The notes under the pieces were generated by a model, which saw only the letters and a list, made by a program, of their open reading frames with translations, did no database searches and was not told the origin of the DNA. Position numbers and translations under genes: made by a program. A stretch of DNA of 64,000 nucleotides. Source: Ovoidimarina sediminis (lineage in GTDB: Bacteria > Pseudomonadota > Alphaproteobacteria > Rhodobacterales > Rhodobacteraceae). Below are positions 41,613-50,031 of the stretch, one piece after another (positions within the stretch are counted from its first letter, which is position 1; the number at the start of each line of letters is the position of its first letter). Location of the stretch: contig NZ_JAWHTE010000003.1 of NCBI RefSeq assembly GCF_032586175.1, positions 124,001-188,000 of the forward strand, given 5' to 3'.

Positions 41613-41888
41613 CTACCGCAAAATCTCGAACCCCGCGCAGCCCACAGGCTCCGACGGCTCCGTCTCCAGCCCATGCACCGCCGCATGGCGCGGGCCCTCG
41701 TGCATCGCCGCCAGCATCGCCTGCACCGCCTCTTCGCGCCCTTCGAGATGCGCGGCCACCGATCCGTCGGCACAGTTCTCCACCCAGCCCCGCACGCCAA
41801 GCTTCCGCGCCGTCTCCCGCGTCCAGGCGCGGAAGGCCACGCCCTGCACCCGGCCCGCCACACGAACGAACACCGCCACCTCGGTCAC
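41613..41888 (-). CDS. acyP: Acylphosphatase
   Basis: A 91-residue enzyme hydrolysing acyl phosphates. The two catalytic residues are present: Arg20 in GRVQGVAFRAW and Asn38 in GWVENCADGSV. The start is a GTG that overlaps the stop of the upstream sulfotransferase as GTGA (translational coupling); the longer frame is the sulfotransferase read in another frame. Pairing with a sulfotransferase is unusual and may be only positional. Confidence 0.93.
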   Translation of the reverse strand: MTEVAVFVRVAGRVQGVAFRAWTRETARKLGVRGWVENCADGSVAAHLEGREEAVQAMLAAMHEGPRHAAVHGLETEPSEPVGCAGFEILR

Positions 41889-42781
41889 AGCCGCCCCGAT
41901 CCCCGTTCCAGCCAGCGCCGCAACTCCGGGTCGGGCACTGCCGCCGCCATCCGGTCCTCGTAAAGCGCGAGATCGGCTTCCGACAGCAGCCCCGCCCATT
42001 TCTCCGTTCCGCCCGAGTGGAAGAACGCCGCCTCGTCGTGCCAGAAACCCTTGCCGCTTGCGGGCACGTACCGCGCCGCGGCATCGCGCATCGCCGCCAG
42101 CGTCGTCGCTTCCGCCACCCGCGCGATCGCGTCCTCCCCCGCGCCGATCCGAAGCGCCCGGTCGAGATGCGCGACGATCGCCGGCCCCGCCGCCACCATA
42201 TCGGCATAATGCAGGCACACGAGATCGGCGAACCGCCCCGACGCCACCGTCTCGCGGTAATGCAGCGCGAAGATCTCCACCGAATCGTGGTCGATATCGT
42301 CCACCGTCGCCCGGTCGGTCAGGAAATCGTGCACCGCCACGCTCATCTCCCGCGCCATCGGGTGATCGGGGCGCGATTTCATGTTGAGCGCGTGGTTCCT
42401 GAGCGAGATGAAGATATCCAGCGGATGGCGATAGACCGCGACAACGCTCACCCCCTCCCAGACCGGCACGCCGTCGCCCGGCGTATGGGTCTTCACCACC
42501 CGCCGCCCGGGCTGGCGATCAAGGTCGCGCGCCACCTCTTCGGCGGGCGTTCCCAGATCGGCATCGATCCAGGGCGAGATCTCGTTCAGCGGACGGTCGA
42601 GATCGGCCCCGCCGTTCAGAAGCATCGCGATCATCGTCTGCGTCCAGGTCGTCCCCGCCTTCGAGGGCGTGCAGACAAGGATATCCCCCCGCCGGGGCCG
42701 CCACGCCGCCCAGCGCGACGGGTCGGTTCGCGAACCGCTATAGGCCCGCAGCGCGGGCGAGATCATGGGCGCATCCCTCAT
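41885..42781 (-). CDS. Sulfotransferase family protein
   Basis: A 298-residue cytosolic enzyme transferring sulfate from PAPS. Start MRDAPMISPALRAYSGSRTD; 5'-PSB loop TPSKAGTTWTQTM (residues 38-50), matching the TYPKSGTTW consensus; catalytic-region VKTHTPGD; 3'-PB VYRHPLDIFISLRNHALNM. These are the eukaryotic-like sulfotransferase_1 features. A longer reading and an ATG five codons inside are alternatives. It is coupled to acyP by a GTGA overlap. Confidence 0.88.
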   Translation of the reverse strand: MRDAPMISPALRAYSGSRTDPSRWAAWRPRRGDILVCTPSKAGTTWTQTMIAMLLNGGADLDRPLNEISPWIDADLGTPAEEVARDLDRQPGRRVVKTHTPGDGVPVWEGVSVVAVYRHPLDIFISLRNHALNMKSRPDHPMAREMSVAVHDFLTDRATVDDIDHDSVEIFALHYRETVASGRFADLVCLHYADMVAAGPAIVAHLDRALRIGAGEDAIARVAEATTLAAMRDAAARYVPASGKGFWHDEAAFFHSGGTEKWAGLLSEADLALYEDRMAAAVPDPELRRWLERGSGRL

Positions 42782-42868
42782 GGTGCGGATGATTCCACCC
42801 TCTGCGGCGCCGTGCAAGCCGATGCATCCGGGCCTGACAGCGGGGCGCGCCCGTGGCAGGCTGCGCCC

Positions 42869-43690
42869 ATGGCAGACCCGGCCCCCCTCAGCACCCCCGC
42901 CCCCTGGAACAGCGTCGCAGACGGCTATTCCGAAACGACGATGCGGTTGTTCTCAAGCTATATCGACCGCGCGCTCGACCTGCTCGATGTCAGGGCCGAA
43001 GAGCATGTGGCCGATATCGCCTGCGGCCCCGGCACCCTCGCGCTGGCGGCGGCGGCGCGCGGCGCCACGGTCGCGGCGCTCGATTTCGCGCCCGGGATGA
43101 TCCGCGTCCTGAACGCCACCCTTGCCGAACAGGGGCTCACCGGCGTCACCGCCACCGAAGGCGACGGCCAGAACCTGCCCTATGCGGCCGCAGGCTTCGA
43201 CGCCGCCTTTTCGATGTTCGGGCTCATGTTCTTCCCCGACCGGGCACGGGGCCATGCCGAACTCTTCCGCATCCTGAAACCCGGCGGCCGCGTCTGCGTG
43301 GCAAGCTGGGCGCCGGTGGATCAGTCAAGCCTCATGACGGCCCTCTTCGCGGGGCTGAAGGCGATGAAGCCGGATCTGCCCGCCCCCGATCCCGACATGG
43401 CCTCGCTGGAAAACCCCGATGTCCTGAGGGCCGAGCTTCAGGGTGCGGGCTTTGCCGATGTCACCGTCCACCGGATCAGCGACACCGCCACGCTCGCCTC
43501 CGCCGAAGCGCTCTGGAGCGACATGGAAAAGGGCGCCGTCCCCGTCCGGATGATGCGCGAGGCGCTGGGCGAAGCCACCTGGACGGCCCGCCGCCCGCAG
43601 GCCCTCGCCGCCCTCGACCGCACCGCCGGCCCCTTCCCCGCATCGCTCTCCATGACCGCCTGGATCGGCACTGGGCGAAAGCCGGGCTAG
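42869..43690 (+). CDS. Class I SAM-dependent methyltransferase
   Basis: A 273-residue enzyme. Motif I EHVADIACGPGTLALAAAAR (residues 46-65), beta2 acidic residue VAALDFAPGMIR, motif II region EGDGQNLPYAAAGFDAAFSM, motif III LKPGGRVCVASWAP. This resembles UbiE/BchM-independent small-molecule methyltransferases of the Methyltransf_11 group. The start MADPAPLSTPAPWNSVADGY is chosen; a frame open for 450 codons upstream is antisense to the sulfotransferase and not coding. Substrate unknown. It ends 52 bases before lepA. Confidence 0.87.
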   Translation: MADPAPLSTPAPWNSVADGYSETTMRLFSSYIDRALDLLDVRAEEHVADIACGPGTLALAAAARGATVAALDFAPGMIRVLNATLAEQGLTGVTATEGDGQNLPYAAAGFDAAFSMFGLMFFPDRARGHAELFRILKPGGRVCVASWAPVDQSSLMTALFAGLKAMKPDLPAPDPDMASLENPDVLRAELQGAGFADVTVHRISDTATLASAEALWSDMEKGAVPVRMMREALGEATWTARRPQALAALDRTAGPFPASLSMTAWIGTGRKPG

Positions 43691-43742
43691 GGCCTCTCGC
43701 GGACGCTTGCCAACCCCCGCGTTCCCCTCCATATCCTCGCCC

Positions 43743-45542
43743 ATGACCGAGCTTTCGCATATCCGCAATTTTTCCATCGTCGCCCATATCGACCACGGGA
43801 AATCCACCCTGGCCGACCGGCTCATTCAGCTCACCGGCACGGTGGCCGAGCGGGACATGAAGGATCAGCTTCTCGACGCCATGGATATCGAGCGCGAGCG
43901 CGGCATCACCATCAAGGCCAACACGGTGCGGATCGAATACCCCGCCCAGGACGGCCAGACCTATATCCTCAACCTGATCGACACGCCGGGGCACGTGGAC
44001 TTCGCCTACGAGGTGTCGCGCTCGATGCAGGCCGTCGAGGGCTCGCTTCTGGTGGTCGACGCCTCCCAGGGGGTCGAGGCGCAGACGCTCGCCAATGTCT
44101 ACCAGGCGATCGACGCGGATCACGAGATCGTGCCGGTGCTGAACAAGATCGATCTGCCCGCGGCGGATGTGGATCGCGTGGCCGAACAGATCGAGGACGT
44201 GATCGGTATCGACGCCTCCGACGCGGTGCAGATTTCGGCGAAAACCGGCCTCGGCATCCCCGATGTGCTGGAAGCCATCGTCACCCGCCTCCCCGCCCCG
44301 AAGGGCGACCGCGACGCGCCGCTGAAGGCGATGCTCGTCGACAGCTGGTACGACGCCTATCTGGGCGTCGTCGTCATGATCCGCGTGATCGACGGGGTGA
44401 TCCGCAAGGGCGACCAGATCCGCATGATGCAGACGGGCGCGAAGTACGGCGTCGACAAGCTCGCCGTCCTGAAGCCCGAGATGAAGGATATCCCCGAACT
44501 CGGCCCCGGCGAGATCGGCGTTCTGACCGCCTCGATCAAGCAGGTGCGCGATACCCGCGTGGGCGACACGATCACCCATGACAAGAAACCCACCGCAAAG
44601 GCGCTTCCCGGCTTCAAGCCCGCGCAGCCGGTGGTGTTCTGCGGCCTCTTCCCCGTCGACAACGCCGAATTCGAGGATCTGCGCGAGGCGATCGAGAAAC
44701 TGGCGCTGAACGACGCGAGCTTTTCCTACGAGATGGAAACCTCCGCCGCCTTGGGCTTCGGCTTCCGCTGCGGGTTTCTCGGGCTTCTCCATCTCGAGGT
44801 GATCCGCGACCGGATCGAACGCGAATACGATATCGACCTGATCACCACCGCGCCCTCGGTGATCTACCACGTGCATATGAAGGACGGCACGATGCGGGAG
44901 TTGCACAACCCCGCCGACATGCCCGACCCCACCACCGTCGCCCATATCGAGGAGCCCCGGATCAAGGCCACCATCCTCGTGCCCGACGATTACCTGGGCG
45001 ATGTGCTGAAACTCTGCCAGGACCGGCGCGGGATCCAGGAGGATCTGACCTATGCGGGCGCCCGCGCCATGGTCGTCTACGATCTGCCCCTGAACGAGGT
45101 GGTGTTCGATTTCTACGACCGGCTGAAATCGGTGACGAAGGGCTACGCCTCCTTCGACTACCAGATGCACGGCTACCGGCAGGACAACCTGGTGAAGATG
45201 CAGATCCTCGTCAACGACGAGCCGGTGGATGCGCTTTCCATGATGGTCCACCGCGACCGTGCGGAAATGCGCGGCCGGGCGATGTGCGAGAAGCTGAAGG
45301 ATCTGATCCCCCGCCACATGTTCAAGATCCCGATCCAGGCGGCGATCGGCGGAAAGGTAATCGCGCGCGAAACCCTGTCGGCCCTCCGCAAGGACGTGAC
45401 CGCGAAATGCTACGGCGGCGACGCGACCCGGAAGAAGAAGCTGCTGGAGAAGCAGAAGGCGGGCAAGAAGCGGATGCGGCAGTTCGGCAAGGTCGAGATA
45501 CCTCAAGAGGCATTTATTAACGCCCTGAAGATGGACAGCTAA
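43743..45542 (+). CDS. lepA: Translation elongation factor 4 (LepA)
   Basis: A 599-residue GTPase that back-translocates or remodels ribosomes. G1 AHIDHGKSTLADR (residues 14-26), G3 IDTPGHVDFAYEVSR, G4 LNKIDLPAADV, then domains II-IV and the LepA-specific C-terminus (GKVEIPQEAFINALKMDS). The last 15 codons from 45498 are abruptly AT-rich (ATA CCT CAA GAG GCA TTT ATT) unlike the rest, although the amino acids are normal. The stop codon TAA forms the loop of a 19-bp perfect inverted repeat. An AT-rich insert follows. Confidence 0.97.
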   Translation: MTELSHIRNFSIVAHIDHGKSTLADRLIQLTGTVAERDMKDQLLDAMDIERERGITIKANTVRIEYPAQDGQTYILNLIDTPGHVDFAYEVSRSMQAVEGSLLVVDASQGVEAQTLANVYQAIDADHEIVPVLNKIDLPAADVDRVAEQIEDVIGIDASDAVQISAKTGLGIPDVLEAIVTRLPAPKGDRDAPLKAMLVDSWYDAYLGVVVMIRVIDGVIRKGDQIRMMQTGAKYGVDKLAVLKPEMKDIPELGPGEIGVLTASIKQVRDTRVGDTITHDKKPTAKALPGFKPAQPVVFCGLFPVDNAEFEDLREAIEKLALNDASFSYEMETSAALGFGFRCGFLGLLHLEVIRDRIEREYDIDLITTAPSVIYHVHMKDGTMRELHNPADMPDPTTVAHIEEPRIKATILVPDDYLGDVLKLCQDRRGIQEDLTYAGARAMVVYDLPLNEVVFDFYDRLKSVTKGYASFDYQMHGYRQDNLVKMQILVNDEPVDALSMMVHRDRAEMRGRAMCEKLKDLIPRHMFKIPIQAAIGGKVIARETLSALRKDVTAKCYGGDATRKKKLLEKQKAGKKRMRQFGKVEIPQEAFINALKMDS

Positions 45543-45561
45543 GCTGTCCATCTTCAGGGCG
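45521..45561. repeat. 19-bp inverted repeat with the lepA stop codon as its loop
   Basis: The last six codons of lepA (45521-45539) are perfectly repeated in reverse at 45543-45561; the three loop bases are the TAA stop itself. The stem starts CGCCCTGAAGATGG. There is no following T run. It may terminate lepA transcription or mark the junction with the AT-rich insert. A second hairpin (ATTGGCC, GTA, GGCCAAT) follows at 45576-45592. Confidence 0.85.
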
Positions 45562-45638
45562 AGTGGGCGAAAGCGATTGGCCGTAGGCCAATTGCGGGCC
45601 CACACAGTTCGTTGGAGCAAAGAGTCTCTGTCGATATC

Positions 45639-46595
45639 ATGCAGGACACTTGCCTCAACCGCGGAGACTGGGATTTGGCGCGAGATCCAAAAACTGAAAT
45701 TAAGACAGATTTATCTCGCCGCATGATGTGGCGAGACTATCACAAAATTACAGACACGGTATTTCCACTGACCATGCGTCGTATTTTCGACGATAGCTCA
45801 GAGCACGAAAAACACAGCATAGGCACTGGCTTTGGAATATTTTCCTACAGCCATCGTTGCTGGTTTCTTGTAACAAACTTTCACTGCCTCTCTGGAATGG
45901 ATCTAGATGGTGGACAGATTGGCTCATTCTTTCCGAACTTTGTTGATATTGAGTTTAGGTTTTCAACCCCGTCAGAACGCGAGGGTTTTGTACTAATTTC
46001 ATCATGCAAATTTCGTTACAGGCTACTTGATGGAGGGGAGAATGCCAATTTTTTCCATCTAGCCTCTGAAGCAGAGAGCAACTTGAGAGGTGATTTGGCA
46101 ATTCTCCCGATCAAGATGCCGGATCAAGTCCCCGACGTCGGAGGTTCGCGAATACACCGTGACCACAACGCCTTCGGATTTCTTGATTCACAACCTCACA
46201 TCAACGTCACCGATGAGTGCTTTGTTGTCGGCTACCCACGCGGAATGCGTGGTGATGGGCGTGTCCCGATATGGAAGCGGGCTTCAATTGCGTCAGAACC
46301 AAACAACACTTACGCTGGAGATAACAAATTTCTTCTGGACACTGCTACTCGAGAAGGCATGTCGGGATCACCGGTAATACTAAGAAAGGGAACTTACAAG
46401 GTTTTAACCGAAGTTCCGTCACGAGTTGAACTTGAACACGAGGACTATTTGATGGGGGTTTATTCCGGACGCATTGGCGAAGACGAATTAGGTGTACAAT
46501 TAGGTTGCGTATGGCCAGTGGATCTTCTGAGGTACTTGTTGGCGAGAATTCCCGAAGATCCGCTCGTCGCAGAACCAAGCTTCGTCTATGACTAG
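45639..46595 (+). CDS. Trypsin-like serine protease
   Basis: A 318-residue protein (numbering from this ATG) with an S1-like catalytic triad: His82 in FLVTNFHCLSG, Asp152 in NLRGDLAILPI and Ser242 in REGMSGSPVIL. GTGFGIFSYSHRCWF before the His and FVVGYPRGM after the Asp fit a trypsin/DegP-like core, without PDZ, signal peptide or membrane segment. A TTG start at 45612 is an alternative. Codon use is AT-rich, unlike all neighbours, pointing to transfer. Single trypsin-like domains without export signal occur as effectors in some phage-defence systems; no partner gene is present, so that is speculation. Confidence 0.8.
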   Translation: MQDTCLNRGDWDLARDPKTEIKTDLSRRMMWRDYHKITDTVFPLTMRRIFDDSSEHEKHSIGTGFGIFSYSHRCWFLVTNFHCLSGMDLDGGQIGSFFPNFVDIEFRFSTPSEREGFVLISSCKFRYRLLDGGENANFFHLASEAESNLRGDLAILPIKMPDQVPDVGGSRIHRDHNAFGFLDSQPHINVTDECFVVGYPRGMRGDGRVPIWKRASIASEPNNTYAGDNKFLLDTATREGMSGSPVILRKGTYKVLTEVPSRVELEHEDYLMGVYSGRIGEDELGVQLGCVWPVDLLRYLLARIPEDPLVAEPSFVYD

Positions 46596-46715
46596 CTCGC
46601 TCCAGGCGTTTCCTTTTTGTGAACGCCAAGTTTCACACTTAACCTAGGAAACACTTTCATACGTAATTTCACTCACTCTCCCCAGCGCGAATAGCGGCGC
46701 AGCCGCCGCGCCATC

Positions 46716-46834
46716 GCCAGACCGTCCCCCGGGCTGGCGATATCTCACCGCCGGGCGCACCGCCCATACGTCGTCCGGGGCCGCGGGGATAAACCAAGCC
46801 GCTCACATTCCGGATCGCCACCCCACGGTCTGGC
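46716..46834. repeat. Inverted repeat between protease insert and hydrolase gene
   Basis: GCCAGACCGT (46716-46725) pairs perfectly with ACGGTCTGGC (46825-46834), with further partial pairing outward (GCCGCCGCGCC region). The 264-base gap from 46596 to 46859 holds no gene. It may be a right-side boundary feature of the insert or another hairpin repeat. Confidence 0.45.
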
Positions 46835-46859
46835 GCTGCCGCGGCTCATCCCCCGGCCT

Positions 46860-47597
46860 CTACCCCATCCCCCCCAGAAACGCCCTTACCGCCGCCTCGA
46901 ACTCCCGCGGCTTCTCGGCGTGAAGCCAGTGCCCCGCCCCCGGGATCTTCGCGAATTTCGCGTTGGGAAAGAGCGTCTTGATCCGCTCCCGGTGTTCCGG
47001 CCGCACGTAATCGCTCTCGGCCCCCGACAGAAACAGCGCCGGCCCCTCGAACACGCCCCCGAGATCCCCGGGAAACCCGATGATCCGGTCCATCTCGCGC
47101 GCCAGCACGTCGAGGTTCAGCCGCCACCGCCGCCCCTTCACGTCAAGCGACTGCAAGAGGAACGCCCGCACGCCCTCCTCCGGCACGACACCGGCCAGTT
47201 GCCGGTCAGCATCCCCCCGCGTCTCTACCCGCGACAGATCCACGCCCCGCATCGCCTCGATATACTGGATCTGCGTGTGCGAATACGCCACCGGCGCGAT
47301 ATCGGCCACGATCAGCCGATCCACCCGCTCCGGCGCCGTCAGCGCCAGCACCATCGCGGCCTTGCCGCCCATCGAATGGCCCACCACATGGGCGCGCCCC
47401 CCGATCGCCTCCGCCAGATCGGCGGCCATATCCTCGTAGCCATGGCTTTCGGCCCAGGGGCTTTGCCCGTGGTTGCGCATATCCACCGCCGTCACGGTGA
47501 AGGCATCGCTCAGCCGCCTGACGATCACGCCCCAGTTCCGCGCCGACCCGTAAAGCCCGTGCGCGATCAGAACCCGGGGGCCCGACCCTTCCGTCAC
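46860..47597 (-). CDS. Alpha/beta hydrolase (YbfF-like esterase)
   Basis: A 245-residue esterase-fold enzyme. Oxyanion segment LIAHGLYGSARNWGV, nucleophile elbow VVGHSMGGKAAM (Ser), acidic residue region LFLSGAESDYVRPEH and catalytic His in PGAGHWLHAEKP. The start is a GTG; the natural N-terminus may lie a few codons upstream at a CTG within the 26 bases before glyA's stop. It is downstream of glyA on the same strand, probably co-transcribed. Substrate is not predictable. Confidence 0.88.
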   Translation of the reverse strand: MTEGSGPRVLIAHGLYGSARNWGVIVRRLSDAFTVTAVDMRNHGQSPWAESHGYEDMAADLAEAIGGRAHVVGHSMGGKAAMVLALTAPERVDRLIVADIAPVAYSHTQIQYIEAMRGVDLSRVETRGDADRQLAGVVPEEGVRAFLLQSLDVKGRRWRLNLDVLAREMDRIIGFPGDLGGVFEGPALFLSGAESDYVRPEHRERIKTLFPNAKFAKIPGAGHWLHAEKPREFEAAVRAFLGGMG

Positions 47598-47622
47598 GCT
47601 GTTCAGCGCAAGCGCGATCGCC

Positions 47623-48915
47623 CTACCCCCCGTAGATCGGGAATTTCCTGCACAGATCCAGCACCTCGGCCTTCACCGCCTCTTCGGCCATCAGGTCGCC
47701 CTCGCCGGCGGTCTTCGCCAGCCCGTCGACCACCCGCACGATCCACGCGCCGATCTGGCGGAACTCGGGCTCGCCGAAGCCCCGGGTCGTCCCGGCGGGC
47801 GAACCAAGGCGGATGCCGCTCGTGATCGTCGGCTTCTCGGTGTCGAAGGGAATGCCGTTCTTGTTCACCGTGATATGGGCCCGGCCCAGCGCGGTTTCGG
47901 TGGCGTTGCCCTTCACGCTCTTGGGGCGCAGGTCGACGAGAAGAAGGTGGCTGTCCGTGCCCCCGGTGACGATATCAAGCCCGCCCTCGACAAGCGCGGC
48001 GGCCAGCGCCTGGGCGTTCTTGATCACCTGTTCCTGGTAGCTCCTGAACTCGGGGCGCAGCGCCTCGCCGAAGGCCACGGCCTTCGCGGCGATCACGTGC
48101 ATCAAGGGCCCGCCCTGGATGCCGGGGAAGATCGCCGAATTCACCTTCTTCGCGATCGCCTCGTCATTCGTCAAGATCATGCCGCCGCGCGGGCCCCTTA
48201 GCGTCTTGTGCGTCGTCGTCGTCGCCACATGCACATGCGGGAAGGGCGAAGGGTAGACGCCCGCCGCGATCAGCCCCGCGTAATGCGCCACGTCGGCCAG
48301 AAGCCAGGCCCCCACGCTGTCGGCAATCTCGCGGAAGCGCGCGAAATCAAGCTGGCGCGGGATGGCCGATCCGCCCGCGATGATCAGCTTCGGCTGATGT
48401 TCCTGCGCCAGATCCGCGATCTGGTCGTAATCCACATCCAGCGTATCCTCGCGCACGCCATAGGGAATGGCGTTGAACCACTTGCCCGACTGGTTGGGCT
48501 TCGCGCCATGGGTCAGGTGCCCGCCCGCGTCGAGGCTCATGCCCAGGATCGTGTCGCCGGGCTGGATCAGCGCCTGGAACACGCCCTGGTTCGCCTGGCT
48601 TCCCGAATTCGGCTGCACATTCGCGAACCCGCAGCCGAACAGCTGCTTCGCCCGCTCGATCGCCAGCTCCTCGGCGATATCGACGAACTGGCAGCCGCCG
48701 TAATAGCGCCGGCCGGGATAGCCCTCGGCATATTTGTTCGTCAGCACCGAGCCTTGCGCCTCCAGCACGGCGCGGCTCACGATGTTTTCCGACGCGATCA
48801 GCTCGATCTCGGTCTGCTGGCGTTCGAATTCCTTCTCGATCGCCCCGAAAAGCTCGGGGTCGCGGGACGACAGGGGCTCGGTGAAGAAACCGGCATCGCG
48901 ATGGGGGGCGTTCAT
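47623..48915 (-). CDS. glyA: Serine hydroxymethyltransferase
   Basis: A 430-residue PLP enzyme converting serine and tetrahydrofolate to glycine and 5,10-methylene-THF. Hallmarks: IASENIVSRAVLEAQGSVLT, NKYAEGYPGRRYYGGCQFVD, DVAHYAGLIAAGVYPSPFP, PLP lysine motif TTTTHKTLRGPRGG. The start MNAPHRDAGFFTEPLSSRDP is selected with AAGGAG upstream; a longer frame is not natural. It is followed by the YbfF-like hydrolase. No glycine riboswitch is seen. Confidence 0.97.
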   Translation of the reverse strand: MNAPHRDAGFFTEPLSSRDPELFGAIEKEFERQQTEIELIASENIVSRAVLEAQGSVLTNKYAEGYPGRRYYGGCQFVDIAEELAIERAKQLFGCGFANVQPNSGSQANQGVFQALIQPGDTILGMSLDAGGHLTHGAKPNQSGKWFNAIPYGVREDTLDVDYDQIADLAQEHQPKLIIAGGSAIPRQLDFARFREIADSVGAWLLADVAHYAGLIAAGVYPSPFPHVHVATTTTHKTLRGPRGGMILTNDEAIAKKVNSAIFPGIQGGPLMHVIAAKAVAFGEALRPEFRSYQEQVIKNAQALAAALVEGGLDIVTGGTDSHLLLVDLRPKSVKGNATETALGRAHITVNKNGIPFDTEKPTITSGIRLGSPAGTTRGFGEPEFRQIGAWIVRVVDGLAKTAGEGDLMAEEAVKAEVLDLCRKFPIYGG

Positions 48916-49093
48916 GGCGTCACTCCTTGGGAGGTCTGGGCTCGCGCCGCTATATCGCGGATGGCGGGGTCGCAAAAGGGGCGAATCCGACGCTTTGGCA
49001 CGCCCCGCCGCCCCGCGCGGGTTGCCAATCCCGGGCGAAGGGGCAAAGACTTGGGGCCAGACGACGGGGCCTCTGCCCCTCGGGGAGAGGGAC

Positions 49094-49861
49094 ATGCCGG
49101 GCGCCACATCCATCACCTTCCGCGCCAGCGAAACCGAGACGGCGCAATCCGCCCTCGCCCGCCTCACGGCGCGCTACGGCCAGGCCGATCCCGACCGGGC
49201 GGATGTGATCGTGGCGCTGGGCGGCGACGGCTTCATGCTGGAAACGCTGAACGCCACGATGGATCGCGACACGCCGGTCTACGGCATGAACTGCGGCACC
49301 ATCGGCTTCCTGATGAACGAATTCGACGAAGACGGGCTGATCGAACGCCTCTCTGCGGCGGAAGAGGCGGTGATCAACCCGCTCGCCATGCGCGCCGTCA
49401 CCACCGACGGCACGGTGCACGAAGGGCTCGCGATCAACGAGGTCTCGCTTCTGCGCGCGGGGCCGCAGGCGGCGAAACTCCGAATCTCGGTCGATGGCCG
49501 GGTGCGGATGGAAGAGCTTGTCTGCGACGGCGCGCTGCTCTCCACGCCGGCGGGCTCGACGGCCTACAACTATTCCGCCCACGGGCCGATCCTGCCGATC
49601 GGCTCGGGCGTTCTGGCGCTGACGGCGGTCGCGGCCTTCCGCCCCCGCCGCTGGCGCGGGGCGATCCTGCCGAAGGCGGCGCATGTGAAGTTCGAGGTGC
49701 TGAACCCCGCCAAGCGCCCGGTCATGGCCGACGCCGACGGCCGCCCCGTCCGCGACGTCGAAACCGTCGAGATCCGCAGCGAACCCGAGATCCGCCACCG
49801 CATCCTCTTCGACCCGGGCCACGGGCTCGAGGAACGGCTGATAAGGGAGCAGTTTGCGTGA
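49094..49861 (+). CDS. nadK: NAD kinase
   Basis: A 255-residue enzyme phosphorylating NAD to NADP. Motif GGDG at residues 43-46 (VALGGDGFMLETLN), NCGTIGFLMNEF at 66-77, and LLSTPAGSTAYNYSAHGPI (nucleotide-binding) are diagnostic. The start is the ATG after GGGAGAGG; the open frame extends upstream antisense to glyA and is not coding. Divergent from glyA across 178 bases. Confidence 0.95.
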   Translation: MPGATSITFRASETETAQSALARLTARYGQADPDRADVIVALGGDGFMLETLNATMDRDTPVYGMNCGTIGFLMNEFDEDGLIERLSAAEEAVINPLAMRAVTTDGTVHEGLAINEVSLLRAGPQAAKLRISVDGRVRMEELVCDGALLSTPAGSTAYNYSAHGPILPIGSGVLALTAVAAFRPRRWRGAILPKAAHVKFEVLNPAKRPVMADADGRPVRDVETVEIRSEPEIRHRILFDPGHGLEERLIREQFA

Positions 49862-49893
49862 GGGGGGCGTCCGGAAGTCCGGCCACCCAGCCA

Positions 49894-49925
49894 GAAAAGC
49901 AAAGGCCCCGCCGGAGCGGGGCCTT
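49894..49925 (-). terminator. Hairpin terminator (leftward, beyond the PemK-like gene)
   Basis: AAGGCCCCGC pairs with GCGGGGCCTT across CGGA; read leftward it is followed by a T-rich tail (TTTGCTTTT). It may also slow rightward transcription from nadK, which ends 40 bases before. The 170-base gap 49862-50031 has no gene. Confidence 0.75.
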
Positions 49926-50031
49926 ACAGCGCTGGCCTGCAGCTTGCTTTCGCCGCCTCGGCCAGCGGCCCCTGGTGGGGTCTTAATGCGGATGACAAGA
50001 GCAGAGCCGCCACGCGAAAGAATATAGGCAG

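Larger units (their letters stand above)
45498..46680 (+). mobile_element. AT-rich insert at the 3' end of lepA (small island or remnant)
   Basis: From the middle of the last lepA codons to about 46680 the base composition drops sharply below that of the window, with many A- and T-ending codons. It carries one gene, the trypsin-like protease. The lepA end is re-made in AT-rich codons, as when an element integrates in a gene's 3' end and restores it. No integrase, transposase or matching right-end repeat was found, so this is a remnant or a simple transfer. Limits are approximate. Confidence 0.5.

Noticed and set aside
41498..42868. N-terminal extension of the methyltransferase by over 450 codons
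   Set aside because: It is antisense to the sulfotransferase and acyP genes and Pro/Arg-rich; the methyltransferase begins naturally at 42869.
48734..49093. Upstream extension of nadK
   Set aside because: It is antisense to glyA; NAD kinase starts at MPGATSITF with a proper ribosome site.
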